Positions 1 to 12,230 of a stretch of DNA of 64,000 nt are shown here, piece after piece. The notes beneath the pieces were generated by a model. It did not search any database. It was given only the letters and a program-made list of their open reading frames with translations, and was not told where the DNA came from. Each line of letters opens with the position of its first letter. The first letter of the stretch is position 1. The position numbers and the translations under genes are program-made. This DNA is from Rhyacichthys aspro (lineage: Eukaryota > Chordata > Actinopteri > Gobiiformes > Rhyacichthyidae): NCBI GenBank assembly GCA_036850595.1, contig CM072148.1, positions 3,504,100 through 3,568,099 on the forward strand, given 5' to 3'.

Positions 1-986
1 TTAGCTCAATATTGAAACCGTTATGTTTTCTGAGCTTTGAAAAACCAATCCTGGGTGAATCCTTTATCGACCTTTTCGTGACACTGCTCGTCGAACTCCT
101 CTGGTTGAACTCTCAGAGCGCCGGCCGTGTCCAGTACGCTTCAAACACTGACACATATCCCGACCAGTAATATAATCTGTAATGTGTTATGTAACAGCAA
201 TAATCCACTGTCCATTGTATATTTGTACATATTCTCAATGTTCCCACGGAAAAATGAGGTCGGCCTGGAGCTGAAGCATGTGTTGAACTTTATTACATAT
301 GATTAGTTTGTGCAGTAGCTATTCCCATCATCCTCCCTGACCCCAATTGACCTGAAAGAGCTCAATATAATCTTCTTATACCATAGTTGGGATTCTTTCA
401 GTGTGTGTTTTTTTATGTCAACTTTTGACTGTTTTCAGAGTTGCATACCATCCAGTTATGAGCTTTGATCAAATGAGCCACTTTTGATTGCTGTGGTTAA
501 CGGCTTATCTTACCATTTTGTTCGGACTGTCACAGTAAGCGTTCAAGCATTGGACACAGTCTCTGACTTCCTATTGACTGCATGCAACATCTCCTCTTCA
601 AAGTCACATCAGAGGCAGCCAGAATGTCATATTTTCACTAATCCCTCATATTAAAGCCTGCTATCTTTTGTGGATCACTGCGGTTTTCTCATCGTGTGTC
701 TTTTAACCTTCTATCACATCCTGTGCAACCATTCCCATCCTAATTACCCGTAATGACGACATGAGAAGTACGTGTTTACACTCGCGCAGGAAAACTGAAT
801 CTACGAGTGGAAAAGAGGCTGGATGGGAAAAATGAATAAGCCTGATGTGTAAACACAAAGAGCAGCTGGAAGACACACATCAATCACACGCCTACGTTTG
901 TCATCATGAACCTCTTTGTTTGAGTCTAGACGAGCCGCCTGTTTCAAGAGCCGGGTGTCCTTGGCCCAGAATGTTTAGCTAAATAA
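1..986. other. Non-coding, no feature seen (copy A)
   Basis: AT-rich sequence with no supported exon or RNA. Its copy B counterpart is 32404-33349, which lacks about 36 bp present at 930-965 and a short insertion near 581. Confidence 0.6.
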
Positions 987-2563
987 GTCTAATTAGAGGT
1001 TTTAAAGGGACATTGTACTTGTAAAGGAATAATAAATGTCATTAAAAAAGTCTGGAGGAATAAGTGCCAAAGATATTCGAGTGTTTGGGAACAGAAATAT
1101 CAACAAAGAAACAGCCTGTAATGTCACTTTTCACCACTAGATGGAGTCACGAGTTACGTCAGTGCTCTAAAAGCCTGATCTAAACACAAGAAAAAGTAAA
1201 GGAACTTCCACTGATTCTATGAAGCTTTAAAGGTCTAATTTTCTTAAATAGACAAACGCAAAAGTGTTATTTTGATTCTGAGGTTTTGATTTTAAATTTG
1301 GCTCCATTTTGTTAAAGTATATCCTAAAAAAATACAAAAAATACTCCCTTAAATGCATCTAATTCAGAGGCTAACTTAAGCCCATTCTGAGATAACGTCA
1401 GGGACATGGTCAAGGATTTATTTTTATCTGTTTCCAGGATAGATATTAATTGAAATGTCTTTTTGTATCACTCCACGCCACTAGATGGAGTCATGAGTTA
1501 CTGCAGAACTCAATATCAGTGAGTCTAATTAGAGGTTTTAAAGGGACATTTTACTTAGAGGAATAATAAATGTTATTAAAAAAGTCTGGAGGAATAAGTG
1601 CCAAAGATATTCGAGTGTTTGGGAACAGAAATATCAACAAAGAAACAGCCTGTAATGTGACTTTTCACCACTAGATGGAGTCACGAGTTACATCAGTGCT
1701 CTAAAAGCCTGCTCTAAACACAAGAAAAAGTAAAGGAACTTCCACTGATTCTATGAAGCTTTAAAGGTCTCTTTTTCTTAAATAGACAAACGCAAAAGTG
1801 TTATTTTGATACTGAGGTTTTGATTTTAAATTTGGCTCCATTTTGTTAAAGTATATCCTAAAAAAATACAGAAAATACTCCCTTAAATGCATCTAATTCA
1901 GAGGCTAACTTAAGCCCATTCTGAGATAACGTCAGGGACATGGTCAAGGATTTATTTTTATCTGTTTCCAGGATAGATATTAATTGAAATGTCTTTTTGT
2001 ATCACTCCACGCCACTAGATGGAGTCATGAGTTACTGCAGAACTCAATATCAGTGAGTCTAATTAGAGGTTTTAAAGGGACATTTTACTTAGAGGAATAA
2101 TAAATGTTATTAAAAAAGTCTGGAGGAATAAGTGCCAAAGATATTCGAGTGTTTGGGAACAGAAATATCAACAAAGAAACAGCCTGTAATGTCACTTTGC
2201 ACCACTAGATGGAGTCACGAGTTACGTCAGTGGTCTAAAAGCCTGATCTAAACACAAGAAAAAGTAAAGGAACTTCCACTGATTCTATGAGGCTTTAAAT
2301 GTCTCTTTTTCTTAAATAGACAAATGCAAAAGTGTGGTTTTGATTTTAAATTTGGCTCCATTTTGTTAAAGTATATCCTAAAAAAATACAGAAAATACTC
2401 CCTTAAATGCAATTCAGAGGCTAATTTAAGCCCATTCTGAGCAAGGTCAGGGCCTTTTTTTATTTTATTTTTTCTGTTTCCAGGGTAGATATCAATTGAA
2501 CGACAGCCTTTGAATGTCTTGTTGTATCACTCCACACCACTAGATGGAGTCATGAGTTACTGC
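987..2563. repeat. ~535-bp tandem repeat, three units (copy A)
   Basis: Units start with GTCTAATTAGAGGTTTTAAA at 987, 1523 and 2057 (periods 536 and 534); the last unit is about 507 bp. Units are nearly identical. Each unit has an internal homology: an ACAGCCT..AATGTC segment followed by CCACTAGATGGAGTC and GAGTTAC occurs twice per unit about 350 bp apart, so the unit grew from an older shorter duplication. No terminal inverted repeats or coding capacity are visible. Confidence 0.93.
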
Positions 2564-3380
2564 ATGAGTTACTACTACTACTACTAAAAGCCTGATCTAA
2601 ACACAAGAACAAACAGTAATTATGATAACACTGACACTGATACTAAACTAACCTCATTTGACTGGCTCTTGTTGTGCATTAGTGAAAGTTAAAGAATGAA
2701 AAGGAAGCGTGAACAGAGCAAATTCAATTCAAAAAATGATCCTTCTTTGTCGACGTTGATGTAAATCTGGACTGCCACACACACACTTTCCAGGCAGAGC
2801 GCTAATGTGGACAGAATGATTTAGCTAATGTGGAACTAATGGACACAGATGATAAACGAATGATCAATTACTCACTGTAGATGTGATGATACTGTGTTTA
2901 AGCCACGTAGCGAGGCCTAATTGAATTACAAAAGACGTCCGGGACCGATTCTCATATTCTGCTTTGGCTACACTTTTGACACGCAGCGCTGCAAACATTT
3001 TCCACTCTCAGCGGGAACGATGTTTAGATCCGAGAGCAACATCATCACTCTTTACCCGGAGGCTTTTATCTCTTCGAACGCATCTCTCCACAACAACTCA
3101 TGTCACGGCAAGTTTGTGAGAACGGTTAACCACATCCGTTCAAGCGTCATGTTACTCTTGAACAATAGACAGTAGATCGAGTGGCTGATATTAACACTCT
3201 GAGTTTTGTTAATGTCACCTAGTTATCAGATGAGTGTGTAGTTTGGGGATTTTTTGGTGACTTCACGCTTGAATAGAAATGCTCTTTTCTATAACAAACC
3301 CAGAGGAAATTGGTTTGATAGTGATTTAACTTTTTAAACAAAATCAATTTAGTTCATAAATGCACCAAAACATGTAACAA
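2564..3380. other. Non-coding; short ACT microsatellite (copy A)
   Basis: An ACT trinucleotide run lies at about 2571-2586. An 84-codon plus-strand frame at 2921-3175 repeats unchanged in copy B (34748-35002), but it resembles no family I know and has no splice or promoter context. It is treated as chance. Confidence 0.45.
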
Positions 3381-3688
3381 GTAAAGGAACTTCCAATGAT
3401 TCTATGAAGCTTTAAAGGTCTCTTTTTCTTAAATAGACAAATGAAAAAGTGTTATTTTGATGCTGAGGTTTTGATTTTAAATTTGGCTCCATTTTGTTAA
3501 AGTATATCCTAAAAAAAACACAGAAAATACTCCCTTAAATGCAATTCAGAGGCTAATTTAAGCCCATTTTGAGATAACGTCAGGGACACGATCAAGGATT
3601 TATTTTTTATGTTTCCAGGGTAGATATTAATTGAACGACGGCCTTTGAATGTCTTGTTGTATCACTCCACACCACTAGATGGAGTCAT
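3381..3688. repeat. Detached partial unit of the 535-bp repeat (copy A)
   Basis: A 308-bp stretch from GTAAAGGAACTTCCAATGAT to CCACTAGATGGAGTCAT matches the right-hand part of the 535-bp unit, about 820 bp downstream of the array. It is more diverged, with GACGGCCTTTGAATGTC in place of the commonest unit version, so it separated earlier. Confidence 0.88.
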
Positions 3689-6024
3689 AATCTATTAGAA
3701 CATCTTGATAATGGTGTGAAGGGACGTGTCGTGCTGCATTATTTTGCAAAACTAGCATCTGTTTTTGATTTATTTCTTTATTTTATTCCAAAACTATAAC
3801 TAATCCTGTGTAATAGAACAGAATATAAGGAGAGTGCAGTGAAAAATAAAAACAGAGATGCTGAATTCCCAGGCAAATCTCCTGGAAATGGGGTATTTTG
3901 AATATTCCCTGTTGCCATGACTAATATTCTCAGCACTGTTTAGCCATGTTAAAATTAAAGTAATAATAATAAACTGACAAGATCACTAATAGCGCTGAAC
4001 CCACTATAAATAAACAAACAACAAAGTAGTTTTCCATCATTCTTTTAAAGATTTTAGATTATTTTATGAGTGTTTAGATGCTTGGATAATGGCAGTTCAC
4101 ACAAGGCAGGAATCCAAAATAACCAATTAATATATTGCAAATCCTGAGTGAAAACAAAGAAGCTGACACAGTGTATTTTGAAGAGAGACTGGGCTAAACA
4201 AGAGTCACAAGTGCATAACAGAGGCTCGGAGTAATGTAGTTGGAATGAAGATCTCCAACAGATAAAGCTGCTGTGTTGTGTTTTGAATCTCTCTCGTTCA
4301 AGCTCGTTCTGAGACCACAGAATGGACAGTTCACATTAAAAAACTGACATTTTTCAGGATTCTTCTGGGATTCAGTCCATATTCATCCCGCGATTGGAAC
4401 CAGGCACCGAAATAGTCAATGGGAACGTCAGCTATTCAAAACAAATATAAAGGAAGGCTTTTTTGGTTTTCTCTTGTCATTTTTTTGCTCCTGTCGGCTT
4501 TGGTCGAAGGAAAGTACAAGTTGATGTTCATAGATGGAATAATAAAGTCTCCAGAAGAAGAATTTGAGATTTTTAAGGTTGGTTTGTGGTGATGGGAAAT
4601 AAAAACGTTGTCATTAAAGATCAGAGTTTGCTTTATACACTGGAAGAACTTAAGAAAAGATTTAGAAAAGATGGACGTATAAAGGGTTAGTCAACTTTAA
4701 TCTTACTGAGTTGGCATTGTTTGTACAAGGGAACAACTGCTAGCTCTCGAAAGCCTGGTCGAGAAAACCTGAAATTCCCAAGGATTTAAAGAAGCATAGA
4801 AGGAACTAGAAGAGTAAGAGTCTAGCATTTCAAAAACAAGCTACTGAAAATATTCCATCAGTCTATGAAGTGAGTGCAGTTGTGTGCTTTGGAGGTGGCA
4901 TCAAAGCTGAAGCGAGGAAGGGAAAATGTGTTGTCGGACTGGAGCTGGACAGTCGAGAAGCTGAGAATGAGAAGAGGATGGTGGACAATATCAGAACTAC
5001 ACACCACAATCCCAACAAACAACTCTTTTTTGGGCAAATGGCTCCGAAACCAAACAAACACCAAATGCTGAATCCTGCTCCAAGTGAAATTCCGTCAATC
5101 GAAATAATTAAGTTTGTAGAATGGTTGCATATATTCTGTTTTTGAGAGTTAAAAGTAGATGTTTGAAAGAGATTTTGTCCTCCTGAGAGTTACTGTTAAT
5201 CAAACTCGCACTAAGAAGGCAAGTTACATCAGGTAATCACACAAAATATATCAAAATATACTCCTGAAACTGTTTGTTCGATATTCTAAAAAGTGTTCCA
5301 TGTCCCGAGTTACTCTCACGCTCCGGAGCCTCCACGTCCTCCTAAAGCATAATTCCCCGTTGCTTTTGGAACGAGCCCAAAGAACACTAGGATGAAGTCG
5401 AGCGAAGTGCGAATCTGTCCCAACGTGTGACAAAATACACTCATTTAGACAATAATCACAGCGAGCATGTTTGTGGGTCATTAGGGGAGAGCGCACTGTG
5501 AGACGGGCAAAGCTCACACACTAAGCTCCCGCTCGTTAAGGGCGCCAAGGACTCCACTAATGACTTTCCGAACGTGACGGGCCGCCGAGATAATCTCCCT
5601 CCTGAGAATGGGGGCGCACCTCGCACTATTTTAAGTAGAAAGAGCCTTTTTTAAAATGATTGAACGTTCGCTTCTGTAAATGCACGAGGAAAGTGTGTTT
5701 GGAACAGAGCGAAAGGAATAAATGGATGGTTAATGATTCAAAACAGAAAAAAAAACAGCTTTAAATTGCACTTTTGTGACTTATTAGCTATGCTGTAGTC
5801 TATATTTAAAGAACAGGCAATTACAAACCACAAATCTGAAAGCATTTTGTAATAATGTCTAATTATATCTGTAGTTTTTTTCTTCTTTTTTTTGTACCAT
5901 CAAAAAAGTTCTGCTTATTAGTTTATACAATTCAAAGTGAAAAAACAGAAGATAATTCTAAATTAAGTCAATATTTGGTCTGAAACAGTTGGAGTAGTTC
6001 CTCTGTTTCTTAGTTTGAGAAAGA
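3689..6024. other. Non-coding; GC-richer patch at 5510-5640 (copy A)
   Basis: No supported gene. A locally GC-rich patch around 5510-5640 (for example GGGCGCCAAGG and GACGGGCCGCCGAG) stands out from the AT-rich intron and recurs at 37325-37455. It could be regulatory or a remnant. The copy B counterpart of the region is 35496-37856. Confidence 0.4.
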
Positions 6025-6856
6025 ACTAGACTAAACCAGACCATGTAATCCCAGACTAAACCAGACTAAACTGGACTAAACCAGACCATGTAATCCCAGA
6101 CAAAACCAGACCAGACTGGACTAAACCAGACCATGTAATCCCAGACAAAACCAGACCAGACTGGACTAAACCAGACCATGTAATCCCAGATAAAACCAGA
6201 CCAGACTGGACTAAACCAGACCATGTAATCCCAGACAAAACTGGACTAAACCAGACCATGTAATCACAGACAAAACCAGACCAGACTGGACTAAACCAGA
6301 CTATGTAATCCCAGACAAAACCAGACAAAACTGGACTAAACCAGACCATGTAATCCCAGACCAAACCAGACCAACCTGGACTAAACCAGACCATGTAATC
6401 CAGACAAAACCAGACCAGACTGGACTAAACCAGACCATGTAATCCCAGACAAAACTGGACTAAACCAGACCATGTAATCCCAGACAAAACCAGACTAAAC
6501 TGGACTAAACCAGACCATGTAATCCCAGACAAAACTGGACTAAACCAGACCATGTAATCCCAGACAAAACCAGACTAAACTAGACTAAACCAGACCATGT
6601 AATCCCAGACAAAACTGGACTAAACCAGACCATGTAATCCCAGACAAAACCAGACTAAACTAGACTAAACCAGACCATGTAATCCCAGACAAAACTGGAC
6701 TAAACCAGACCATGTAATCCAGACAAAACCAGACTAAACTGGACTAAACCAGACCATGTAATCCCAGACAAAACCAGACCAGACTGGACTAAACCAGACC
6801 ATGTAATCCCAGACAAAACCAGACCAAACTGGACTAAACCAGACCAAACTGGACTA
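6025..6856. repeat. ~45-bp minisatellite (copy A)
   Basis: About 18 or more units built from ACTAAACCAGACCATGTAAT, CCCAGACAAAACCAG and ACCAGACTGGACTAA. Typical spacing between CCATGTAAT blocks is 44-46 bp, with some shorter units of about 30 bp. Units differ by omission of the AAACCAGAC block, giving mixed unit types. The minus-strand 112-codon frame through it is a repeat translation. Confidence 0.95.
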
Positions 6857-7150
6857 CTGTAATTCTTACTTTACCACATATCTTCACATGAGTCAAAAAC
6901 TATACTTTTAACAATATATTTCTTCCAGGAACCGATCAGTGACTGGAACTGTCTGTGATGTCGTGTTTTCACAAAGATGTTGCTTTTATAATTTACACAA
7001 CAACAAATCAGAGGATCGCTCCCTCAAAGCACTTTCCTGAAAATGTGCGTTTTCACAGATTGACGATAGAATAACAACAATCCTACAGAATCTTAAAAGA
7101 AAGGTTATTTAAACAGCCTCATGGTCCATTCAGCTGCTGCTTTACTCTGT
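6857..7150. other. Segment present only in copy A
   Basis: This ~290-bp stretch after the 45-bp array has no counterpart in copy B, where the array abuts GCTCTTTA directly. It is AT-rich with no inverted ends or target-site duplication, so it looks like a deletion in copy B linked to array instability, not an insertion in copy A. Confidence 0.8.
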
Positions 7151-8697
7151 GCTCTTTATGTCGTTCTATAATCTGAATAAAGATGGTCAGCGATTGGAAG
7201 AACCATCTGACAGTAAGCAGTAGTTGTCCCTTTTCTGATTTTTTTCATTCACTGTGATGAACGCTGATGTAGATATCAATGTTCATCAGCAAAATAAATA
7301 AATAAATCAACTAATTACAATCCCCTGATTACACTTGAATCCTCGCTGCTAAATTTGACTAAATCCACATTGTTTTCACGCTTTATCCAAATAAAGACGG
7401 AGCTAAGTGTGTTAAAAAAGTCTAATTCGATCAACAAGGAGAACGTTTGCGGGGCTTTAATGAACAACACACTGCGATAAGAGAATCTCACACACTAACG
7501 TCCCGCTAATTAAAGAAAACACCACGGGCTGATGCTACATTCACACTTCTGTTGCAGATCGAACAGCAATTTGATTCTGTCGGAGGTTTGTGGGCACTTT
7601 TTGCTGCTTATACCCGCAATACTGTGATTTCTATCAGCGAACAGTGTTGAACAGAAGCTTGATTAGAATATCAGTCATTAGAGGAGAGCCAGAAACAGTA
7701 TTGAGCCGTGTCTGGACAAAAGCGAGACGGACTTATTTAAAATAGATGTTTACATGGCGCTGTATCAAAAGGCAAAGTTCATGTAGGATCCCAGAACTCA
7801 TAAAAATATCATTTAACCTTTTGGATCTTGGGTCGAAAACCTTAGAGGGAGGAGGTCAGTGCTATAATTACATTTACTCTTGAGTATTGCTATTTCAATC
7901 ATCTTGTCAATCATCTCGTCTTTATTGAAGCTCGGCCAATACTTTTTAAATCTGTTAAAATGTCAATACGGTTTTAAGTAAATGCATTATTGTCTGGATG
8001 TGTTCATTGTCTTTAGGGATAAACCAGTGTTACCCTCGGAGTCAATAGCTTTAAACCTAATATGTTTGGACACATTTGACTCATGCTGTTCAAAATCCCA
8101 TTGGGTTTATTTAGAGATTGTAAATTTAACCTTGAGCAACTAAAAAATGGTAATACGGCAACCGGTCAAAACTTGTGCCACTTTTTTGGGGCAATTAAAG
8201 AGTCTTCTGTGGTGAAAAAGTATTGATTTTGGCTTTTGAAGTGGACTGCCAATTAACTTTCTCAGTCAAAAAAAGCAATTACAGCAGAACTATTGACACC
8301 AAAGTCCTGTGTTTACTTTGGTGAACTGTCCCTGAAGGTTTAAAGAAGTCAATTTATTCTGCTTTTGAATTATGGAACAGTTTGTTCAAAATTTTTCATC
8401 ACAACTTATTTTTCCAGGTTGTTTGTTTCTGGCACAAAAAGCCATGTTTCCACTGAAGGGTACGGAGTGGGTCGGGTTGGAAAAGTAACCCCAAAAAGAG
8501 GAGCAGCAGGTTTAACGTATTGTAAGAAACAAAATGTATTTTAAAAAGTAGGCCCCAGATTAAGAAACAAGTGGTGAGAGTCTGGTATAACTGTGTAGTG
8601 CTTAAATAAACTGTAGAAAACAGTATTTCCAAGCATTAGTTACATTCAAAGAACCACACACTTTTAGGAACTCACTATAACTCACTATAAAGATTAT
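7151..8697. other. Non-coding, no feature seen (copy A)
   Basis: No exon, RNA or transposon recognised. The copy B counterpart is about 38655-40207, with few substitutions and a small insertion near 39450. Confidence 0.5.
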
Positions 8698-8840
8698 TTT
8701 TTAGGCTTTTTGGCCTTTACTGATAGTGGACAGTGGCTAAACAGGAAACGGGGTGAAAGAATGACCCGACTGAGACTTGAACCGGGGTCTCCCGTGTGCT
8801 GGGCATATGCTCTACGTGAGCTGCCAGGGCCGCCCTCCTG
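8698..8840 (-). mobile_element. tRNA-derived SINE (copy A)
   Basis: Read on the minus strand, this starts GCGGCCCTGGCAGCTCACG, followed by AGAGCATATGCCCAGCACAC, and has a Pol III box B-like GGTTCAAGTC (8774-8783). It then reads GGGTCATTCTTTCACCCCG and ends CCACTGTCCACTATCAGTAA, then AGGCCAAAAAGCC and an A-rich tail. A decayed tRNA-like head followed by this kind of body and tail is typical of tRNA-derived SINEs in teleost genomes. Box A is degraded and the cloverleaf does not close, so it is not a working tRNA gene. Confidence 0.75.
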
Positions 8841-9304
8841 CTCCAGTTTAATTAAAGAAAGTATAACATTTTGCCTTTTTTCTTTGTGGAATATAACTGT
8901 CATATTTCTGTTTTCAGCCGAGTGAGGATTCTCTGTTATTATACCTTCTAATAGTAACTATAACACAATATTTAAACCACAGCGTAGCCTTATTTCATTA
9001 AATCTTGTGTATTTTAGGTAAATACAGTTTGGTGCAGCACTGAATGTAATGTTCACAAAACTGGGAATAAAATGCACACAGATGTTTAGAGCTGTGCCTC
9101 CAGACCTCCAGCACCAGTTTCACCAAGACTTACCCTCCTCGTTATGTTAAATATTGCCAGTGCAGCCAAGTTCGTGCCAAACTGTGCTGAGACAACAGTC
9201 TGAACAGGGCAGTGTTCCCGGGGCTTCATCAAGTGGCATTCATGTGCCATAATAATCATCTGTAAATGCCATTTGACTGATTCCTCTCAATGAAAAAGTG
9301 TGAT
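8841..9304. other. Non-coding, no feature seen (copy A)
   Basis: AT-rich linker between the SINE and the 24-bp array. Copy B counterpart is 40351-40814. Confidence 0.5.
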
Positions 9305-9393
9305 TAGTGTTTCTGATAGAGTGTTAGGTAGTGTTTCTGATAGAGTGTTAGGTAGTGTTTCTGATAGAGTGTTAGGTAGTGTTTCTGATAGAG
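9305..9393. repeat. 24-bp tandem array (copy A)
   Basis: Three full units and one partial of TAGTGTTTCTGATAGAG plus TGTTAGG. Units are identical, so the array is recent. Confidence 0.93.
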
Positions 9394-9562
9394 CTGAGTG
9401 AGAGGAGGCGGGGTTTAGGATGCAGCCGTCATAAACTCTATGTAACATTTCCACAGAACAGCTGCTGAATGAGTGCATTTATTTAAACGTTGAACAGTTT
9501 CTGACATTTTGGTCTCATTTTGCATAAATATTGTTTTAGCATTATACGATTACTGATTATGG

Positions 9563-10735
9563 TCTGCTCCACTCAGAGTTATTTGTTGGAGTTTCTGCTG
9601 CTGTGAGTTAAAGAGTGGACTAGAGGCTGAGACAGTAGTCAGCTCCACTCAGAGTTACACAGAGGAGTAGATCTGGAGTTATATAGGAGCCTCCACTCAG
9701 AGTTATGTAGTGGATACTTAGTGAGTGTCTACTCCACTCAGAGTTACACAGAGGAGTAGATCTGGAGTTATATAGGAGCCTCCACTCAGAGTTATTTAAT
9801 GGATACTTAGTAAGAGTCTACTCCACTCAGAGTTACATAGAGTAGATCTGGAGTTATATAGGAGCCTCCACTCAGAGTTATTTAGAGGATACTTAGTAAG
9901 AGTCTACTCCACTCAGAGTTATTTAGAGGATACTTAGTAAGAGTCTACTCCACTCAGAGTTATTTAGAGGATACTTAGTAAGAGTCTACTCCACTCAGAG
10001 TTACTTAGAGGATACTTAGTAAGAGTCTACTCCACTCAGAGTTACTTAGAGGATACTTAGTAAGAGTTCACTCCACTCAGAGTTATTTAGAGGATACTTA
10101 GTAAGAGTCTACTCCACTCAGAGTTATTTAGAGGATACTTAGTAAGAGTCTACTCCACTCAGAGTTATGTAGTGGATACTTAGTAAGAGTCTACTCCACT
10201 CAGAGTTATTTAGAGGATACTTAGTAAGAGTCTACTCCACTCAGAGTTATTTAGAGGATACTTAGTGAGAGTCTACTCCACTCAGAGTTATGTAGTGGAT
10301 ACTTAGTAAGAGTCTACTCCACTCAGAGTTATGTAGTGGATACTTAGTGAGAGTCTACTCCACTCAGAGTTATGTAGTGGATACTTAGTGAGAGTCTACT
10401 CCACTCAGAGTTACACAGAGGAGTGTCGATTAAAGCTCTGCTCCACTTCCAGATTTGGAATCATCTGATGAGAGGGCAGTCTGCTCCACTCAGAGTTGCA
10501 TACTGGAGTTAGACATCTACTCCACTCAGAGTTAAATATTGGAAATAAGAGCTTACTCCATTTACACTTGCATCATGCAGTTATGGAGTGAGACTCTAGT
10601 CCACTCTGAGGAACATACTGGAGTATTTGAAGAGTCTAATCCCCTCAGAGTTTTATATCCATTCAGAGAGGTGAGTTGACTCCACTCTGAGTTAAACACC
10701 AGAGTATCAGATCTTCTCCTTTCAGAGTTACATAT
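9563..10735. repeat. 41-bp minisatellite with degenerate tail (copy A)
   Basis: The repeated core CTCCACTCAGAGTT is followed by a variable stretch and GGATACTTAGTAAGAGT. Between about 9890 and 10430 the period is a regular 41 bp with near-identical units. From 10431 to 10735 and from 9563 to 9890 the units are degenerate and of variable spacing, with only the CTCCACTCAGAGTT core kept. This looks like an old array that re-expanded from its centre. Confidence 0.95.
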
Positions 10736-12230
10736 AGAGTCTGTGTTAAGCGTGTGCTCCACTTGAGTGTATACACTGTTTAAAGACACAGAGCCTGGAG
10801 CTGGGTGCACTGTGTCTATAAAGACGGTTACAATATTTCCACCAAAATCACAGCTTTGTAATGTTTTGGCCAAGTCCTTTTTGTCCCTTCAAGTCCCTAA
10901 ATGAAAGTATAAATGAAGTATATATCAAATGGAAAGTACTTTATGCCAGTTTATTTCAAAACACTGCATTAAATGTGAAAAGTAAATGAGTACAATTTAA
11001 ACCTTAGCTAAAATGTACAAATACAGATATCTTTTAACACATTGCATTGGTTCTTTTAGACATTTTTGAACCAGTGTTGATGCCTGAACTTACATTAATT
11101 CTGATTAAGAGTGTATTTCATATTATTCAATGCACCTTGTATTTCTAAAAACACTACAGTGAGACAGTGTTGGGTAAAAGCTGGACTCACTGGGCTCCAT
11201 TTTCTCCTTGTTTTCATCAGTGCAGCTTTAACAGTCATGCAACGTGACGCATTCACAGCTGGAAGCCGCCGAGTCCGAGCCCGGTCTTCCCCTGCTGGAG
11301 AAGCGACGCTGGACGAGAGCTCCACTGAAGGGCACCTTGAACGAGGAGCTGGCTTTTCTCCGTTTCTTTTCCCTTGTTTCAACTGGGATTCAAAACTGGC
11401 ATCCTTCTCGTCAGCAGCCAGTGTTTGTAACCTCTGAGCCGCGTGGAATCACAAAGTGCGTTCTACAGTACAGCTACAGTATGCATGTGTTATGCAGAGT
11501 TCCCCTCGGATGAGCATTAGGTTTTACTTGATCTCACTGCCCTAAGCTTCCAGCGTGCGTCATCCCCAGCTCCCATCAAGCAGAAACAAGTTTGCACTGT
11601 ATAATATTGTAAATGATTAAAAATAGCACGGGGGAAGCATGTCGAGCGGAGGGAGGGGATGTGAGCGGGGGGGAAGGTGTCCTCGATGGCTTCAAACGTG
11701 TTCTCTTTCATACACTGGGATTCAGAGACACAGCACTGATGATTGAGATGAACTATTTCTGTATTCAACTGTAATAACGCTTTACAACAAACACATAATA
11801 CCGTTTCTGTCACCCAGCAAATAGTCTGCATTTTCATGTTTCAAAGAATGACAAAAAAAAACAGCAAATTAAGCTCTGTTTGACTCTAAAGAACAAGCTG
11901 TGTTTTTAAGCTCTTCTTGCCTGGATTTACTTCAACATTTTAAAATAAATAACACACTGGTCCTGGCAATGGGCTAACTGTGGACACAATGAAACAGCCG
12001 GGAGCTTTTAGAGTTCTGAGCTGGACAAGATGGACTGTGGAGGAGGTTGGCAGTGCTCAGTGGTAAATATGAGCAGCAAATGTGGCTGTTATTACTATCC
12101 AACGATGAACGTGTGAGAGCATTTAAATGTAAGTTTGTCTATTAAGACCCTTTGTGATGTTTTATGTGGCCCTTTAATACATTTAGTAGGTCTAGGTTTT
12201 AGTCGGATTTTAGGTTTTAGATTGGATGAA
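10736..12230. other. Non-coding, GC-richer patch at 11200-11520 (copy A)
   Basis: No gene recognised. A patch around 11200-11520 is locally CpG-richer and is conserved in copy B (about 42300-42615). Overlapping short frames there differ between the copies by frameshifts, which argues against coding. Confidence 0.4.

Noticed and set aside
6056..6394. 112-codon minus-strand frame rich in MVWFSPVLSG
   Set aside because: Translation of the 45-bp minisatellite; not preserved in copy B.
8774..8838. Possible tRNA gene on the minus strand
   Set aside because: Box B-like sequence is present, but box A is degraded, the arms do not pair into a cloverleaf, and a SINE body and tail follow. It is a tRNA-derived SINE.
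9890..10430. CRISPR-like regular repeats
   Set aside because: Units are directly tandem with no unique spacers, in vertebrate DNA; it is a minisatellite.
11111..11437. 108-codon plus-strand frame in a CpG-richer patch
   Set aside because: Its copy B version changes length to 157 codons by frameshifting indels at both ends. No family resemblance.
11631..11690. G-rich tract as a G-quadruplex (also 61380-61480)
   Set aside because: The runs of three or more G are separated by long or irregular loops, and the G-run lengths change between copies. Too weak to call.
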